64,000 bases of DNA from NCBI GenBank assembly GCA_910577325.1, contig CAJTMR010000003.1, positions 1 through 64,000 on the forward strand, given 5' to 3'. Every line of letters starts with the position of its first letter. Within the stretch, counting starts at the first letter, position 1. The notes under the pieces are model-generated. The model made no database searches, was not told the DNA's origin, and saw nothing but the letters and a program-made list of their open reading frames with translations. Below are positions 53,510-63,076 of this stretch, one piece after another. This DNA is from an uncultured Parabacteroides sp. (GTDB lineage Bacteria > Bacteroidota > Bacteroidia > Bacteroidales > Tannerellaceae). Both the position numbers and the translations under genes were made by a program.

Positions 53510-54979
53510 ATGACAACACGCAGAAACTTTCTGAAAACAGGCGGCCTTTCGTTGGCAAGCCTTATGGTTGGCCAGCATTCATTCGCCCGTATAGCTGGAA
53601 AAGCCGACGAGAAATCGACAAGGGCCGCTTCCAACCTGCAATACGTCTGTAAACGTCCCGCACCGGGCAAACGGCAATTCACATCCGAAGCCGTGGAAAA
53701 AGCGATCGCCACCACAAAAGCCAAACTGAAAGACCCGAAACTCGCCTGGATGTTCGAAAACTGCTTCCCTAACACATTGGATACGACTTGCGAACACAAG
53801 ATGGTGAACGGTAAACCCGACACTTTCGTCCTGACCGGCGATATCCATGCCATGTGGCTCCGCGACTCGTCGGCGCAGGTATTCCCGCATATCCAGTTCG
53901 CGAATGACGATCCGAAAGTGAAAACCATGCTTGCCGGGGTCATCAACCGCCAGACCTGGTGCATCAACATCGATCCGTATGCCAACGGCTTCAACGAAGG
54001 GCCGACGGGAAGCGAATGGGAAAGCGACTTTACGGACATGAAACCGGAACTGCATGAGCGCAAATGGGAAATCGACTCACTCTGCTACCCGATCCGCCTC
54101 GCCTACCACTTCTGGAAGAAGACAGGCGACACTTCCCCCTTCGACGCTGATTGGGACAAAGCGATGAAGACCGTCTACAAGACTTTTATCGAACAACAGC
54201 GTAAAGACAACCTCGGCCCGTACAAATTCCGCCGCAAGACAGACCGCCAGGGCGACACCCTGCTGAACGACGGTTGGGGCAGCCCGGTCAACCCGGTCGG
54301 CCTGATCGTCTCTTCGTTCCGCCCGTCGGACGACGCGACGCTGTTCGGGTTCCTGATCCCGTCAAACCTGTTTGCCGTCACGTCGCTCCGCCAGTTGGCC
54401 GAGATGATGCGCGAGATCAAAAACGATAACGATTTTGCCCGACGTTGCGATTCATTGGCCGACGAAGTAGCGGCTGCCGTTGAGAAATACGGTATCGTCA
54501 ACCATCCGGAATACGGCAAGGTATATGCATTCGAAGTAGACGGCTTCCACAATCACGTGTTCATGGACGACGCCAATGTCCCGAGCCTGCTCGCGTTGCC
54601 TTACTTGGGGTGCGTGGATATGAACGATCCGATCTATCTGAACACGCGTAAGTTAGTACTCAGCGATGCAAATCCTTATTTCTTCCAGGGCAAAGCCGGC
54701 GAAGGTATCGGCGGTCCGCATATCGGTTTCGGGTATATCTGGCCGATGAGTATCATCATGCGCTGCAACACGACACACGACAACGAGGAGATCCGCAAAT
54801 GCGTGAAGATGCTGCGCGACACGGATGCAGATACAGGATTTATGCACGAATCGTTCTACAAGGACGATCCAGCCAAGTTCACCCGCTCCTGGTTCGCCTG
54901 GGTCAACACGTTGTTCGGCGAGATGATCTACCGCCTGGTGAATGAAGGAAAGGTGGATATCCTGAATAACTTAGGATAA
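53510..54979 (+). CDS. GH125-family exo-alpha-1,6-mannosidase
   Basis: 489 residues from the ATG at 53510. The N-terminus TTRRNFLKTGGLSLASLM resembles a twin-arginine signal followed by a hydrophobic stretch, unlike the lipoprotein signal of the GH76 partner. Conserved parts: TGDIHAMWLRDSSAQVFPH (about 99-117), WMFENCFPNTLDTT and GGPHIGFGYIWPMSIIMR. GH125 enzymes invert the anomeric centre and remove single mannoses from non-reducing ends. With GH76 it makes a small alpha-mannoside degrading unit, closed by a terminator at 55020-55080. Confidence 0.9.
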   Translation: MTTRRNFLKTGGLSLASLMVGQHSFARIAGKADEKSTRAASNLQYVCKRPAPGKRQFTSEAVEKAIATTKAKLKDPKLAWMFENCFPNTLDTTCEHKMVNGKPDTFVLTGDIHAMWLRDSSAQVFPHIQFANDDPKVKTMLAGVINRQTWCINIDPYANGFNEGPTGSEWESDFTDMKPELHERKWEIDSLCYPIRLAYHFWKKTGDTSPFDADWDKAMKTVYKTFIEQQRKDNLGPYKFRRKTDRQGDTLLNDGWGSPVNPVGLIVSSFRPSDDATLFGFLIPSNLFAVTSLRQLAEMMREIKNDNDFARRCDSLADEVAAAVEKYGIVNHPEYGKVYAFEVDGFHNHVFMDDANVPSLLALPYLGCVDMNDPIYLNTRKLVLSDANPYFFQGKAGEGIGGPHIGFGYIWPMSIIMRCNTTHDNEEIRKCVKMLRDTDADTGFMHESFYKDDPAKFTRSWFAWVNTLFGEMIYRLVNEGKVDILNNLG

Positions 54980-55019
54980 TCCTATTCGAAAAACAATTCT
55001 GATTTTACACTACCTAATC

Positions 55020-55080
55020 CCTGTGAGCTTCGTTTATTTATTGTTTATCCGATAAATTTACAACGATAGCTCACAGGTTT
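55020..55080 (+). terminator. Terminator of the GH76-GH125 pair
   Basis: CCTGTGAGCT (55020-55029, counting the C at the line end) and AGCTCACAGG (55068-55077) form a perfect 10-bp stem, followed by TTTTAAAT. Confidence 0.7.
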
Positions 55081-55189
55081 TAAATAATTATGTGCTTATT
55101 TCTGCCCCAAAAAGAGAAGGTTTCCGTGTCAGGAGTGACTGGGGAGAGGAAGATTGAAAAAATAAAACCAAAGTCTGATTTTTCTTTTC

Positions 55190-55197
55190 TATATTTG
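55190..55197 (+). promoter_or_regulatory. -7 box of the sirtuin gene
   Basis: TATATTTG, 25 bp before the ATG at 55222. Confidence 0.5.
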
Positions 55198-55221
55198 TAA
55201 GGAATATAGAACAACTGCTTT

Positions 55222-55917
55222 ATGAAAAAGAAATTAGTCGTACTGACCGGCGCCGGGATGAGCGCCGAGAGTGGTATTTCGACTTTCCGCGACTCGGACG
55301 GATTGTGGGAGAAATACCGGGTGGAAGACGTAGCAACCCCGGAAGGCTTTGCCGCCGATCCGGAACTGGTGCTCAACTTCTACAACCAACGGCGCCGCGA
55401 ACTATTGAACACGAAACCCAACGCCGGGCATATCGGGCTTGCCGAACTGGAAAAAGAGTTCGACGTACATATCATCACCCAGAATATCGACAACCTACAC
55501 GAACAGGCAGGGAGCAGCCATGTGATCCATCTGCATGGCGAGCTAATGAAAGCCTGTTCCGTACGAGACCTGAATACGACATACGATATTTCGCCCGAAA
55601 ATCCGGACCTGCATATCGGGGACAAGGATCCTCACGGGGTACAACTCCGCCCCTTTATCGTCTGGTTCGGCGAGGCGGTCCCCATGATCGACCCGGCGAT
55701 CCGCCTGGTAGAAGACTGTGACATCTTTGTCGTGATCGGGACTTCGCTCAACGTGTACCCGGCGGCCGGACTACTGAACTATGTACGCCGAGGCCAGCCG
55801 ATCTACCTCATCGACCCGAAAGAGGTAAAAGCCTATCGCGACGATATCCGTTTCATACGGAAAGGAGCATCGGATGGTGTGAAAGACTTGAAGGAGTCAT
55901 TACTTCAAAATCATTGA
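55222..55917 (+). CDS. cobB: Sirtuin NAD-dependent protein deacylase
   Basis: 231 residues. NAD-binding GAGMSAESGISTFRDSDGLW (about 11-30), QNIDNLHEQAGS and the catalytic His in VIHLHGEL. FYNQRRREL (about 53) supplies the Tyr-x2-Arg pair of class III sirtuins, which bind succinyl or other acidic acyl groups, so desuccinylase activity is possible. The four zinc cysteines usual between the two lobes are absent (only one Cys, in KACSVRD), as in other Bacteroidetes members. Confidence 0.92.
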   Translation: MKKKLVVLTGAGMSAESGISTFRDSDGLWEKYRVEDVATPEGFAADPELVLNFYNQRRRELLNTKPNAGHIGLAELEKEFDVHIITQNIDNLHEQAGSSHVIHLHGELMKACSVRDLNTTYDISPENPDLHIGDKDPHGVQLRPFIVWFGEAVPMIDPAIRLVEDCDIFVVIGTSLNVYPAAGLLNYVRRGQPIYLIDPKEVKAYRDDIRFIRKGASDGVKDLKESLLQNH

Positions 55918-55968
55918 TACGTTCTTAAAATCACTCACATAAATAGAAACACATCGAAGCTTTTCTAT

Positions 55969-55976
55969 TACATTTG
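55969..55976 (+). promoter_or_regulatory. -7 box of the NhaC-symporter pair
   Basis: TACATTTG, 33 bp before the ATG at 56009. Confidence 0.5.
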
Positions 55977-56008
55977 CACGCGAAACATATAGAATAAGAA
56001 TATTGAGA

Positions 56009-57475
56009 ATGGAGCATAATCCGACAAAGATCCCTTCGCCCTTACTTTCACTGGTTCCCATACTTGTTTTGGTAACCTTTCTGTTTGTGACAATACGCAC
56101 ATTCGGCAGTGACGCCCTCAGCGGCGGCAGCCAGGTCGTGTTGCTTACCGCTACCGCCGTCTGCTGCCTGATCGCAATGACCTACAGTAAAGTACGCTGG
56201 AAAACATTGGAGCTGGCGATGATCAACAATATCACCGGCGTAGCGACAGCACTAATCATCCTGCTGATCATCGGAGCACTGGCTGGCAGTTGGATGGTCA
56301 GCGGCGTCGTCCCTACCCTGATCTATTATGGGATGCAGATCATTCACCCCAGTTTCTTCCTGGCATCGACCTGTATCATCTGTGCGGTCGTCTCGGTTAT
56401 GACGGGAAGTTCATGGACCACCATCGCGACCATCGGAATCGCCCTCCTGGGGATCGGGCAGGCACAAGGTTTCTCCGAAGGATGGATTGCGGGGGCGATC
56501 ATTTCGGGAGCTTATTTCGGAGACAAGATATCCCCACTGTCAGACACGACCATCCTCGCCTCATCGGTGACAGACACACCCTTGTTCAAGCACATCCGCT
56601 ACATGCTGGTAACGACGGTCCCCTCCCTGCTGATCACACTTGTCATTTTCACAATCGCCGGACTTTCACATGAGGCAACAGCGACAGAGCAGATCAAGCA
56701 GTATTCGATCGCCTTGAACGGTACGTTCCACATCACGCCATGGTTGCTGATCGTTCCGGTTGTTACCGGCATCCTGATTGCCAGAAGGGTCCCGTCCATT
56801 ATCACGTTGTTTATCTCCGCAGCATTGGCCGGCGTGTTCGCGCTGATTTTCCAGCCGCACCTGTTGCAGGAGATTTCCGGTTTGCCTGTCGAGAACATAC
56901 AATCCAACTTCAAAGGCCTGCTGATGACATTCTACGGAAGCACCGGCATCGAGACCGGCAACCCGGATCTGGACAACCTGGTCGCCACACGAGGCATGGC
57001 GGGTATGATGAATACGATCTGGCTGATCCTTTGCGCTATGTGCTTCGGCGGGGCAATGGCGGCAAGCGGGATGTTAGGCAGTATCACCTCCGTCTTCCTT
57101 CGCTTCATGAAACGGACGGCCGGGTTGGTTGCATCGACGGTCGCATCGGGGCTGTTCCTCAACATTTGCACAGCCGACCAGTATATTTCCATCATCCTGA
57201 CCGGTAACATGTTCAAGGATATTTATAAAAAGAAAGGATATGAAAACCGCCTGCTGAGCCGCACGGTAGAAGACGCAGTCACCGTCACATCCGTGCTGAT
57301 CCCGTGGAACACCTGCGGTATGACCCAGGCGACGATCCTCGGAGTGGCGACATTCACCTACCTCCCCTATTGTTTCTTTAATCTAATCAGCCCGTTGATG
57401 AGCATCACGATTGCCGCGATCGGGTTCAAAATAAAAATGAAAAATGAAAAAGCTGAAAGTATCGTTGCTGGCTAA
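56009..57475 (+). CDS. nhaC: NhaC-family Na+/H+ (or dicarboxylate-type) antiporter
   Basis: 488 residues, ATG at 56009 (a TTG at 56003 would add two residues). About 12 membrane segments. GSSWTTIATIGIALLGIG and GAYFGDKISPLSDTTILAS are the NhaC core motifs with charged residues inside the membrane. The family exchanges Na+ for H+, and some members swap malate and lactate. The next transporter gene starts 32 bp inside this gene, so the two are translated together. Confidence 0.88.
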   Translation: MEHNPTKIPSPLLSLVPILVLVTFLFVTIRTFGSDALSGGSQVVLLTATAVCCLIAMTYSKVRWKTLELAMINNITGVATALIILLIIGALAGSWMVSGVVPTLIYYGMQIIHPSFFLASTCIICAVVSVMTGSSWTTIATIGIALLGIGQAQGFSEGWIAGAIISGAYFGDKISPLSDTTILASSVTDTPLFKHIRYMLVTTVPSLLITLVIFTIAGLSHEATATEQIKQYSIALNGTFHITPWLLIVPVVTGILIARRVPSIITLFISAALAGVFALIFQPHLLQEISGLPVENIQSNFKGLLMTFYGSTGIETGNPDLDNLVATRGMAGMMNTIWLILCAMCFGGAMAASGMLGSITSVFLRFMKRTAGLVASTVASGLFLNICTADQYISIILTGNMFKDIYKKKGYENRLLSRTVEDAVTVTSVLIPWNTCGMTQATILGVATFTYLPYCFFNLISPLMSITIAAIGFKIKMKNEKAESIVAG

Positions 57476-58637
57476 GGTAGTCATTGCCATCGCAGCCGGT
57501 GTCGTGTTCGGGCAGCTCTTGCCCGGCGGGATCGCCCGCATCTTTGTTACGTTCAATTCTTTGTTCGGCAACTTCCTGTCGTTCTCGATCCCGCTTATTA
57601 TCCTGGGATTGGTGACACCGGCCATAGGTGAATTGGGCAAAGGAGCCGGCAAATTACTGGCACTGACCGCACTAATCGCGTATGGCTCGACAATCTTCTC
57701 CGGTTTTTTCACCTATTTCAGCAGTTCGGCGATCTTCCCGCACATTCTCCCGGTCAACGCGGAGCTGACGGCGATGGATAACCCCGAAGACTTCATGTTG
57801 CAACCCTACTTCACTGTCGCCATGCCGCCTTTGATGGATGTTATGACAGCTTTGTTGCTTTCCTTCACCACCGGCCTCGGCCTGTCCTACATTGACGGAA
57901 GAACTTTGCGGGAAACCTTTTCCGATTTCCAGAAAATCATTACGAAACTGATCGAGACCGTTATCATCCCCCTGTTGCCGCTTCATATCTTCGGTATTTT
58001 CCTGAACATGACGGTAAGCGGGCAGGTCGTGAGCGTGATCACCATGTTCCTGAAAGTGATAATCGTGATATTCGTCCTGCATGTGTTGTTGCTGCTTATC
58101 CAGTTCACGGTCGCCGGCAGCGTAAGCGGAAAGAACCCGTTGCGGCTGCTGAAGAACATGCTACCGGCTTATGCGACCGCGTTGGGGACACAATCCTCGG
58201 CCGCCACCATCCCCGTGACACTGGCACAGGCTGTCAAGAACGGCGTACGGGAAAACATCGCGATTTTCGTCGTTCCTCTGTGCGCCACGATACACCTGGC
58301 GGACAGTACGATGAAAATTACCGCCTGCGCCATGGCAATCATGTACATGTCAGGCGAACCTGTCACTTTTACCGCCCTTGCCGGATTTGTCATGATGTTA
58401 GGCGTCACGATGGTCGCCGCGCCCGGCGTACCGGGAGGAGCCATTATGGCCGCACTGGGATTGTTGCAAGGCATGTTAGGGTTCAACGAGACCCTGCAAG
58501 CACTGATGATCGCCCTCTACATCGCGATGGACAGTTTCGGAACCGCCTGCAACGTGACGGGCGACGGGGCGATTGCGATCGTAGTAGATAAAATTGCCGG
58601 CAGGCGAAAGGACGGGGCAAGTCAGCCACAGCCGTAG
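57444..58637 (+). CDS. Dicarboxylate/amino acid:cation symporter (DAACS)
   Basis: 397 residues with eight membrane segments and two re-entrant loops. LGTQSSAATIPVT is the first loop (SSSATLP in relatives), MVAAPGVPGGA the second and TACNVTGDGAIA the Na+/substrate site (NxxGDG-like). Substrates in the family are glutamate, aspartate, serine/threonine or C4-dicarboxylates; the lack of a clear aspartate-binding Arg position leaves it open, and the SstT-like serine/threonine option is possible. Overlap with nhaC (frame shifted) suggests linked sodium use. Confidence 0.88.
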   Translation: MKKLKVSLLAKVVIAIAAGVVFGQLLPGGIARIFVTFNSLFGNFLSFSIPLIILGLVTPAIGELGKGAGKLLALTALIAYGSTIFSGFFTYFSSSAIFPHILPVNAELTAMDNPEDFMLQPYFTVAMPPLMDVMTALLLSFTTGLGLSYIDGRTLRETFSDFQKIITKLIETVIIPLLPLHIFGIFLNMTVSGQVVSVITMFLKVIIVIFVLHVLLLLIQFTVAGSVSGKNPLRLLKNMLPAYATALGTQSSAATIPVTLAQAVKNGVRENIAIFVVPLCATIHLADSTMKITACAMAIMYMSGEPVTFTALAGFVMMLGVTMVAAPGVPGGAIMAALGLLQGMLGFNETLQALMIALYIAMDSFGTACNVTGDGAIAIVVDKIAGRRKDGASQPQP

Positions 58638-58668
58638 GCCCCCGCAAGTTTCCCTGACACCGGCTTCG

Positions 58669-59193
58669 TCATAGATCGCACAACCTCTCCACCCCCTTTT
58701 CCCGCATCATGGTTGCCGCGATATGCGCACAGGCATAAGCATCGGCCATTGCATGATGATGATAGGTCAGATCGTATCCGCAATGGGCGGCAACAGTTTG
58801 TAGTTGATGGTTGACCAGAAAAGGATACATACGCCTTGACAAACGGCAGGTACAATAAAACTGATATTTGGGATAGGCAAGGTCGTAAGCCTCATGGGCG
58901 GCACGCAGGCAACCCTCATCAAAAGGACTGTTATGGGCGACCAGCGGAATATCCCGTAATTTGCCGGCGATCCCGGCCCAAGCCTCCTCGAAGTCGGGCG
59001 AGCCGATCGTGTCCTGCATGGTTATGCCATGGACAGCGGTGGTAAACCGAGTGTAGAAGTTCGGATACGGGCGGATCAGCGTGTAAATAGAATCGACCAC
59101 CTTATTGTCTTCAATAATGGCAATTCCGATACTGCAAATGCTGCTGCGCTTTCCATTTGCGGTCTCAAAGTCGATTGCGGCAAAGCGTTCCAT
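58669..59193 (-). CDS. DnaQ-like 3'-5' exonuclease (DEDDh)
   Basis: 174 residues, exonuclease domain only. Active-site residues: D and E in AIDFETANG, D in AHNSPFDEGCL and H-D in HHAMADAYACA. Similar to the epsilon subunit of DNA polymerase III, but it is a small stand-alone protein, as found in several copies in Bacteroidetes; proofreading or RNA trimming roles both occur in the family. Convergent with the symporter gene (31 bp apart). Confidence 0.9.
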   Translation of the reverse strand: MERFAAIDFETANGKRSSICSIGIAIIEDNKVVDSIYTLIRPYPNFYTRFTTAVHGITMQDTIGSPDFEEAWAGIAGKLRDIPLVAHNSPFDEGCLRAAHEAYDLAYPKYQFYCTCRLSRRMYPFLVNHQLQTVAAHCGYDLTYHHHAMADAYACAHIAATMMREKGVERLCDL

Positions 59194-59235
59194 CTCTTTT
59201 AAATTGAAATTGATAATTTAAACTGGCTCTTAAAC

Positions 59236-59300
59236 CAACGGACAACCGACAAGAGAAAAAGATATCCATTACCTTTTTTCGGATTGTCAGTTGTCCGTTG
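59236..59300. repeat. Inverted repeat between exonuclease and protease genes
   Basis: CAACGGACAACCGACAA (59236-59252) and TTGTCAGTTGTCCGTTG (59284-59300) are 17-bp arms with one mismatch and a 31-nt loop. Motifs GGACA-GAC and TTGTCA resemble the rpsB-tsf element at 20173-20275. No T run, so not a plain terminator. Confidence 0.75.
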
Positions 59301-59304
59301 CCAA

Positions 59305-60021
59305 TTATTTACTGAAATCTCTCGGCGCCGGAATTCCCGGAAGCGGTTTACGATCCCGAAGTTCTTTCATGACCTCCTGGATGGCGCGATCAAGCTGCTG
59401 GTCTTCACCGTTCCATTCCTTGACAGGATCATTATCGATCAGAATGTCAGGATCGACACCATGATTCTCGATAATCCAGCTACCGGTCTTCGGATCATAG
59501 CTCGTGAAGAAAGGCACGCGGATGTCCGTCCCGTCCATATAAGGCAACGAGCCGCTGATCCCGACAATGCCGCCCCACGTACGCGTCCCGATCAGTTTGC
59601 CCAATCCCAGCGCACGGAAGCCCCATGGGAAGAGATCGCCGTCAGAAGCCGAGTATTTATTGATCAAGCATACTTTCGGACCTACCTGGACGGCATCGGG
59701 CACAGTCCCGACACGGGCCGAACCACGACGCATCGTCAGCCGGTACGGTTCACGGGAGAGGCGTTCGAGGATCATCGGCGAAACATTACCGCCGCCATTG
59801 GCACGGTCGTCGATAATCAGGCCTTCCTTATCAAGCTGCGGATAGAAGTAGCGGGAAAACTCATTCAACCCCTCCGGCCCCATGTCCGGAATATAGATAT
59901 AACCGATCTTGCCATTCGACGCCTTGTCGACTTTCCTGATATTATCCTGCACCCAGTTATAGTGATACAGAGAATATTCTTCTTCCAGCGGGCTGATCAC
60001 GATCTTGCGTGCCCCTGCCAA
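59305..60021 (-). pseudogene. C-terminal part of tricorn-like protease, after frameshift
   Basis: About 238 residues continuing the next entry in another frame: the sequence LNGKPQLAGARKIVIS directly follows the point where the upstream frame stops. It holds the S41 catalytic core, with GGGNVSPMILERL and the serine in SASDGDLFPW. The frame begins at a TTG inside a conserved segment, so it is not a natural start. One lost base near 60036-60045 explains the break; joined, the protein would be about 1067 residues, close to the tricorn norm. Confidence 0.85.
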
Positions 60022-60035
60022 CTGCGGTTTGCCGT

Positions 60036-62507
60036 TCAGCGCATCTCCGTCGGGACCTCCGCCTTGCCGACCAGCAACGAGTACATATCTTTCACACTGT
60101 TTGTCGGCACGCCGTCGATCGCCACGATAAACTCGCCAGCCTTCGCCCCGATCCCCGGTTCCGTCAGCGGAGAGCGCAACGACTTGCTCCAGGAAGCCCC
60201 CGGCAGGATCTTTTCCAAACGGAAGAAACCACTCTTGTCACGAGAGACCTCAGCACCTAACAGACCCGTCTTGATCCGGCCGGGCCGTTCCAGTTCACCC
60301 GGATTCACATACGCATGGCCACAATTCAACTCGCCGATCATCTCGCCGATGACATAGTTCAAATCCAGACGTGTCTTGGCATGCGGCACGAGCACCTCAT
60401 ATTTCGCCTTGACCGCCTTCCAATCCACTCCGTGCATATTCTCCAGATAGAAACCGTCGCGAAAAGCCCGCCACGCCTCATCGAAAATCTGTGCCCATTC
60501 CTTCGGATAATCGACCGTGATCTTCATGTTCGACAAGTTCACCGGATCGCCCAAGTCCGCCTTTCCCGAAGGAATATCCGTCACATAAAGGGTATTCCCC
60601 TTGAAGAAAAGCGCTTTCTTGCCGCCACTTCCGACCCTCATGGAAGCACCGTCGGCCACCACGTCTTCCTTCTGCATTTTCAGGTCGAACACTTTCGTTC
60701 CGCCACGCCCCCAGTAGTAAACCTTGTTGCCGTCCGAATAAAAATTCCCGTAATAGGAAGGAGCCACCGGCAGACGGACGATACGGTCCGTAATCCCGTC
60801 GAAATCGATCTTGGCAGCGGCAGACGGCTCACTTCTCTTTGCCTCATCTTCGGCCCCAGTGACTTCCGCATCCTTTTCCATAAAAGGCGAAGGAGTGTCT
60901 TTAGACAACAATGCCAGGTAAATCCCGTACATATTATTATATACATGATTCCACTCCAGCGATCCGTAGGTCGGATTGAAATCGCGGGCAGACGCAAAGA
61001 CCAGGTATTTGCCATCCGCACTGAATACCGGAGAAGAAGAATCATACCACTTGTCCGTCACCGGATACTCTTTCTTGCCGTCCAGATCATAAACATACAC
61101 GATACTATATTCATTGTCTCCCGTACGGGTATAAGTCAGCCACCTGCTATCCGGCGAGAAAGTCACGCCCCGCGGTTCGCCCATCGGGTCCTGCAACAAG
61201 ACCGTCACCCGTTTTGTCGCGATATCCAACAGATTCACACGATTCTTGCGATCCGTATAAACAACCGTCTTGGAATCCGGGCTCAGTTCGAAACCACGGA
61301 TATAGGTATCGTTGTCCTTCGTCAGCCGGACAGGTTCACCGCCGGCGGCATCCTGCATGTAGAGTTCCGTCTCCCCGGTCACATCCGAAATATAGACAAT
61401 GAACTTGCCGTCGGGCGACCATTGTGCATCGCGTTCGTGCGCTCCCGGCGAACGGGTGATATTCTTTGTCACTCCCTTCCCGACCGGCAGATCGAACACT
61501 TCGCCGCGGGCAGTCACCACCAAGCGTCCACCCTCGGGCGAAAGGCTGGCCTCGGTTATATAACCGGCTCCGTCCTTGATTTCGCTACGGGCGTAGATGT
61601 TGTCCGAAGCCAAAGTGATCTTTACTTTTTCCGGCCTTTTGCTCCTGGCATCCATCTTATAGATATAGCCCCCATTCTCGAAGACGATCGTATGGCCGTT
61701 TGCACTCGGGAACTTCACGTCGTATTCGGTAAAGTCCGTAACTTTGTCCGTCTGTTTGGTCTTCGTATTATAGACAAAGATATTCATTGTCCGGTCACGG
61801 TCGGAAAGGAAGAAGATCTCATCGCCGATCCACATCGGGATAATGTCCTGGGCAGGATTGTCCGTAATGTTTTCGACAGTCTTCTTGTCGGGATTGTAGA
61901 TCCAGATATCATCCGCCATCCCGCCTTTGTAGTATTTCCAGGTACGGAACTCGCGCATGACACGGTTATAAGCCAATTGCCTGCCGTCAGGGGAATAGCT
62001 GCAGAATCCGCCTTCGGGAAGCGGAATGACCTCAGACAGCCCCCCTTCTTTTTCCACCGTGAACAGTTTCCCGCTGAAGCCGTCGCCGATGCGGTTGCGG
62101 TACACGATACGGCTGCCGTCAGGCGTCCACGTCATCACAATATTGTTCGGTCCCATACGGTCGCCCAAGTCATCCCGGCGGTTCGTTGCCGTATAGGTCA
62201 CGCGCAGCGGTTCCCCGCCCGCCACCGGCATGGTGTACACTTCCGTATTACCATCATATTGCCCGGTAAATGCAATCGTCTTGCCGTCCGGTGAGAAACG
62301 GGGAAACATCTCGTATCCCACATGCGAAGTCAGACGTCCGGCTTCGCCACCCGTAACCGGGACCTTGTAGAGGTCGCCTGCATACGAGAAAACAATCTCA
62401 TTGCCGTTCGTAGCCGGAAAGCGCAACAGACGCGCCTCATCCGCCGCCACCAACAATGAAGGGACGCCAGCCAAAGCCAATAAAGAAAAGATCAATTTGT
62501 TTTTCAT
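60036..62507 (-). pseudogene. N-terminal part of tricorn-like protease (S41)
   Basis: 823 residues. A signal peptide (NKLIFSLLALAGVPSLLVA), WD40/PD40-type propellers with repeated SPDGK motifs (for example FSPDGKTIAFTGQYDG), then a tricorn C1 part and PDZ domain (GEFIVAIDGVPTNSVKDMYS) with the catalytic His in LNCGHAYVN. The frame stops just after PTEMR at 60036, before the catalytic serine, which lies in the other frame downstream. As it stands the peptidase would be inactive. Tricorn-type enzymes degrade peptides into short fragments; the Bacteroidetes versions are exported. Confidence 0.85.
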
Positions 62508-62531
62508 ACCTATTATCGTTTAGTCTACCGA

Positions 62532-62539
62532 CAAAGGTA
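62532..62539 (-). promoter_or_regulatory. -7 box of the tricorn-like gene
   Basis: TACCTTTG on the minus strand, 25 bp before the ATG at 62507. Confidence 0.5.
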
Positions 62540-62639
62540 AAAAAAGGAGAGATAAAGGAATCACATATTTACTTAAATTCGATGCGGAAAAATCTCATAG
62601 GCCCAACATATTCCCCAATCAGATGGTTATTATATAAGG

Positions 62640-62723
62640 AACGTGGGAATTAACAACATACACTCGATCAGGGACCTCGAAAACCTATAACTAGTTGTAT
62701 GCGATAATTACCCACGTTTTTTA
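62640..62723 (+). ncRNA. Candidate small RNA or orphan terminator
   Basis: AACGTGGGAATTA (62640-62652) pairs with TAATTACCCACGTT (62705-62718) with one bulged base, and six T end the element at 62715-62722, an intrinsic terminator on the plus strand. No gene lies upstream on that strand within 4 kb, so the stem may be the closing helix of a roughly 85-nt RNA. No known RNA family is recognised. Confidence 0.35.
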
Positions 62724-62977
62724 TCTTGAATGCGCAAGTGCATAAACACCCGCCTTGCATGACAAGAAAAGACGCGAACAAAATCCACATACTATCCACT
62801 AGCTATTCAGAAATTTCGAGGTTTCAATCAAGAGATAATACATAAACTTTCATGTTCACCACCAAAGTCGTACCAGCGATAACGCTTTATCCGCCTACAG
62901 TACGCGGCAAAGATAAACAGAAGATTCAAAAAACCGATATTCCTCTCAGCTTTTTTTCACGGCCGTTCAGAAAAGCA

Positions 62978-63025
62978 CAAAAAGCCGGCTACAAACAGAA
63001 TATCATCTATTCCATCGTAGCCGGC
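62978..63025 (-). terminator. Terminator of the susD-like gene
   Basis: GCCGGCTAC (62984-62992) pairs with GTAGCCGGC (63017-63025); the minus strand then reads TTTTTGTG. Confidence 0.8.
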
Positions 63026-63076
63026 CGTTTTTTATTACTACCTGTTTTCTATATCGCTTAACCTCCGAGCACAAAC

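Larger units (their letters stand above)
62540..63076. other. Intergenic region with a possible small RNA
   Basis: 537 bp without a credible gene (a frame at 62852-63061 crosses the susD terminator). It contains the hairpin at 62640-62723 and the terminator at 62978-63025. Confidence 0.5.

Noticed and set aside
60021..60060. Programmed ribosomal frameshift in the tricorn-like gene
   Set aside because: No slippery heptamer, no Shine-Dalgarno-like stimulator and no strong downstream stem were seen; a plain mutation or sequencing error is simpler.
60315..62294. 659-codon plus-strand frame opposite the tricorn-like gene
   Set aside because: It lies antisense to a gene with clear domains; composition is rich in Arg, His and Ile as expected from a shadow frame, and no motif or promoter is seen.
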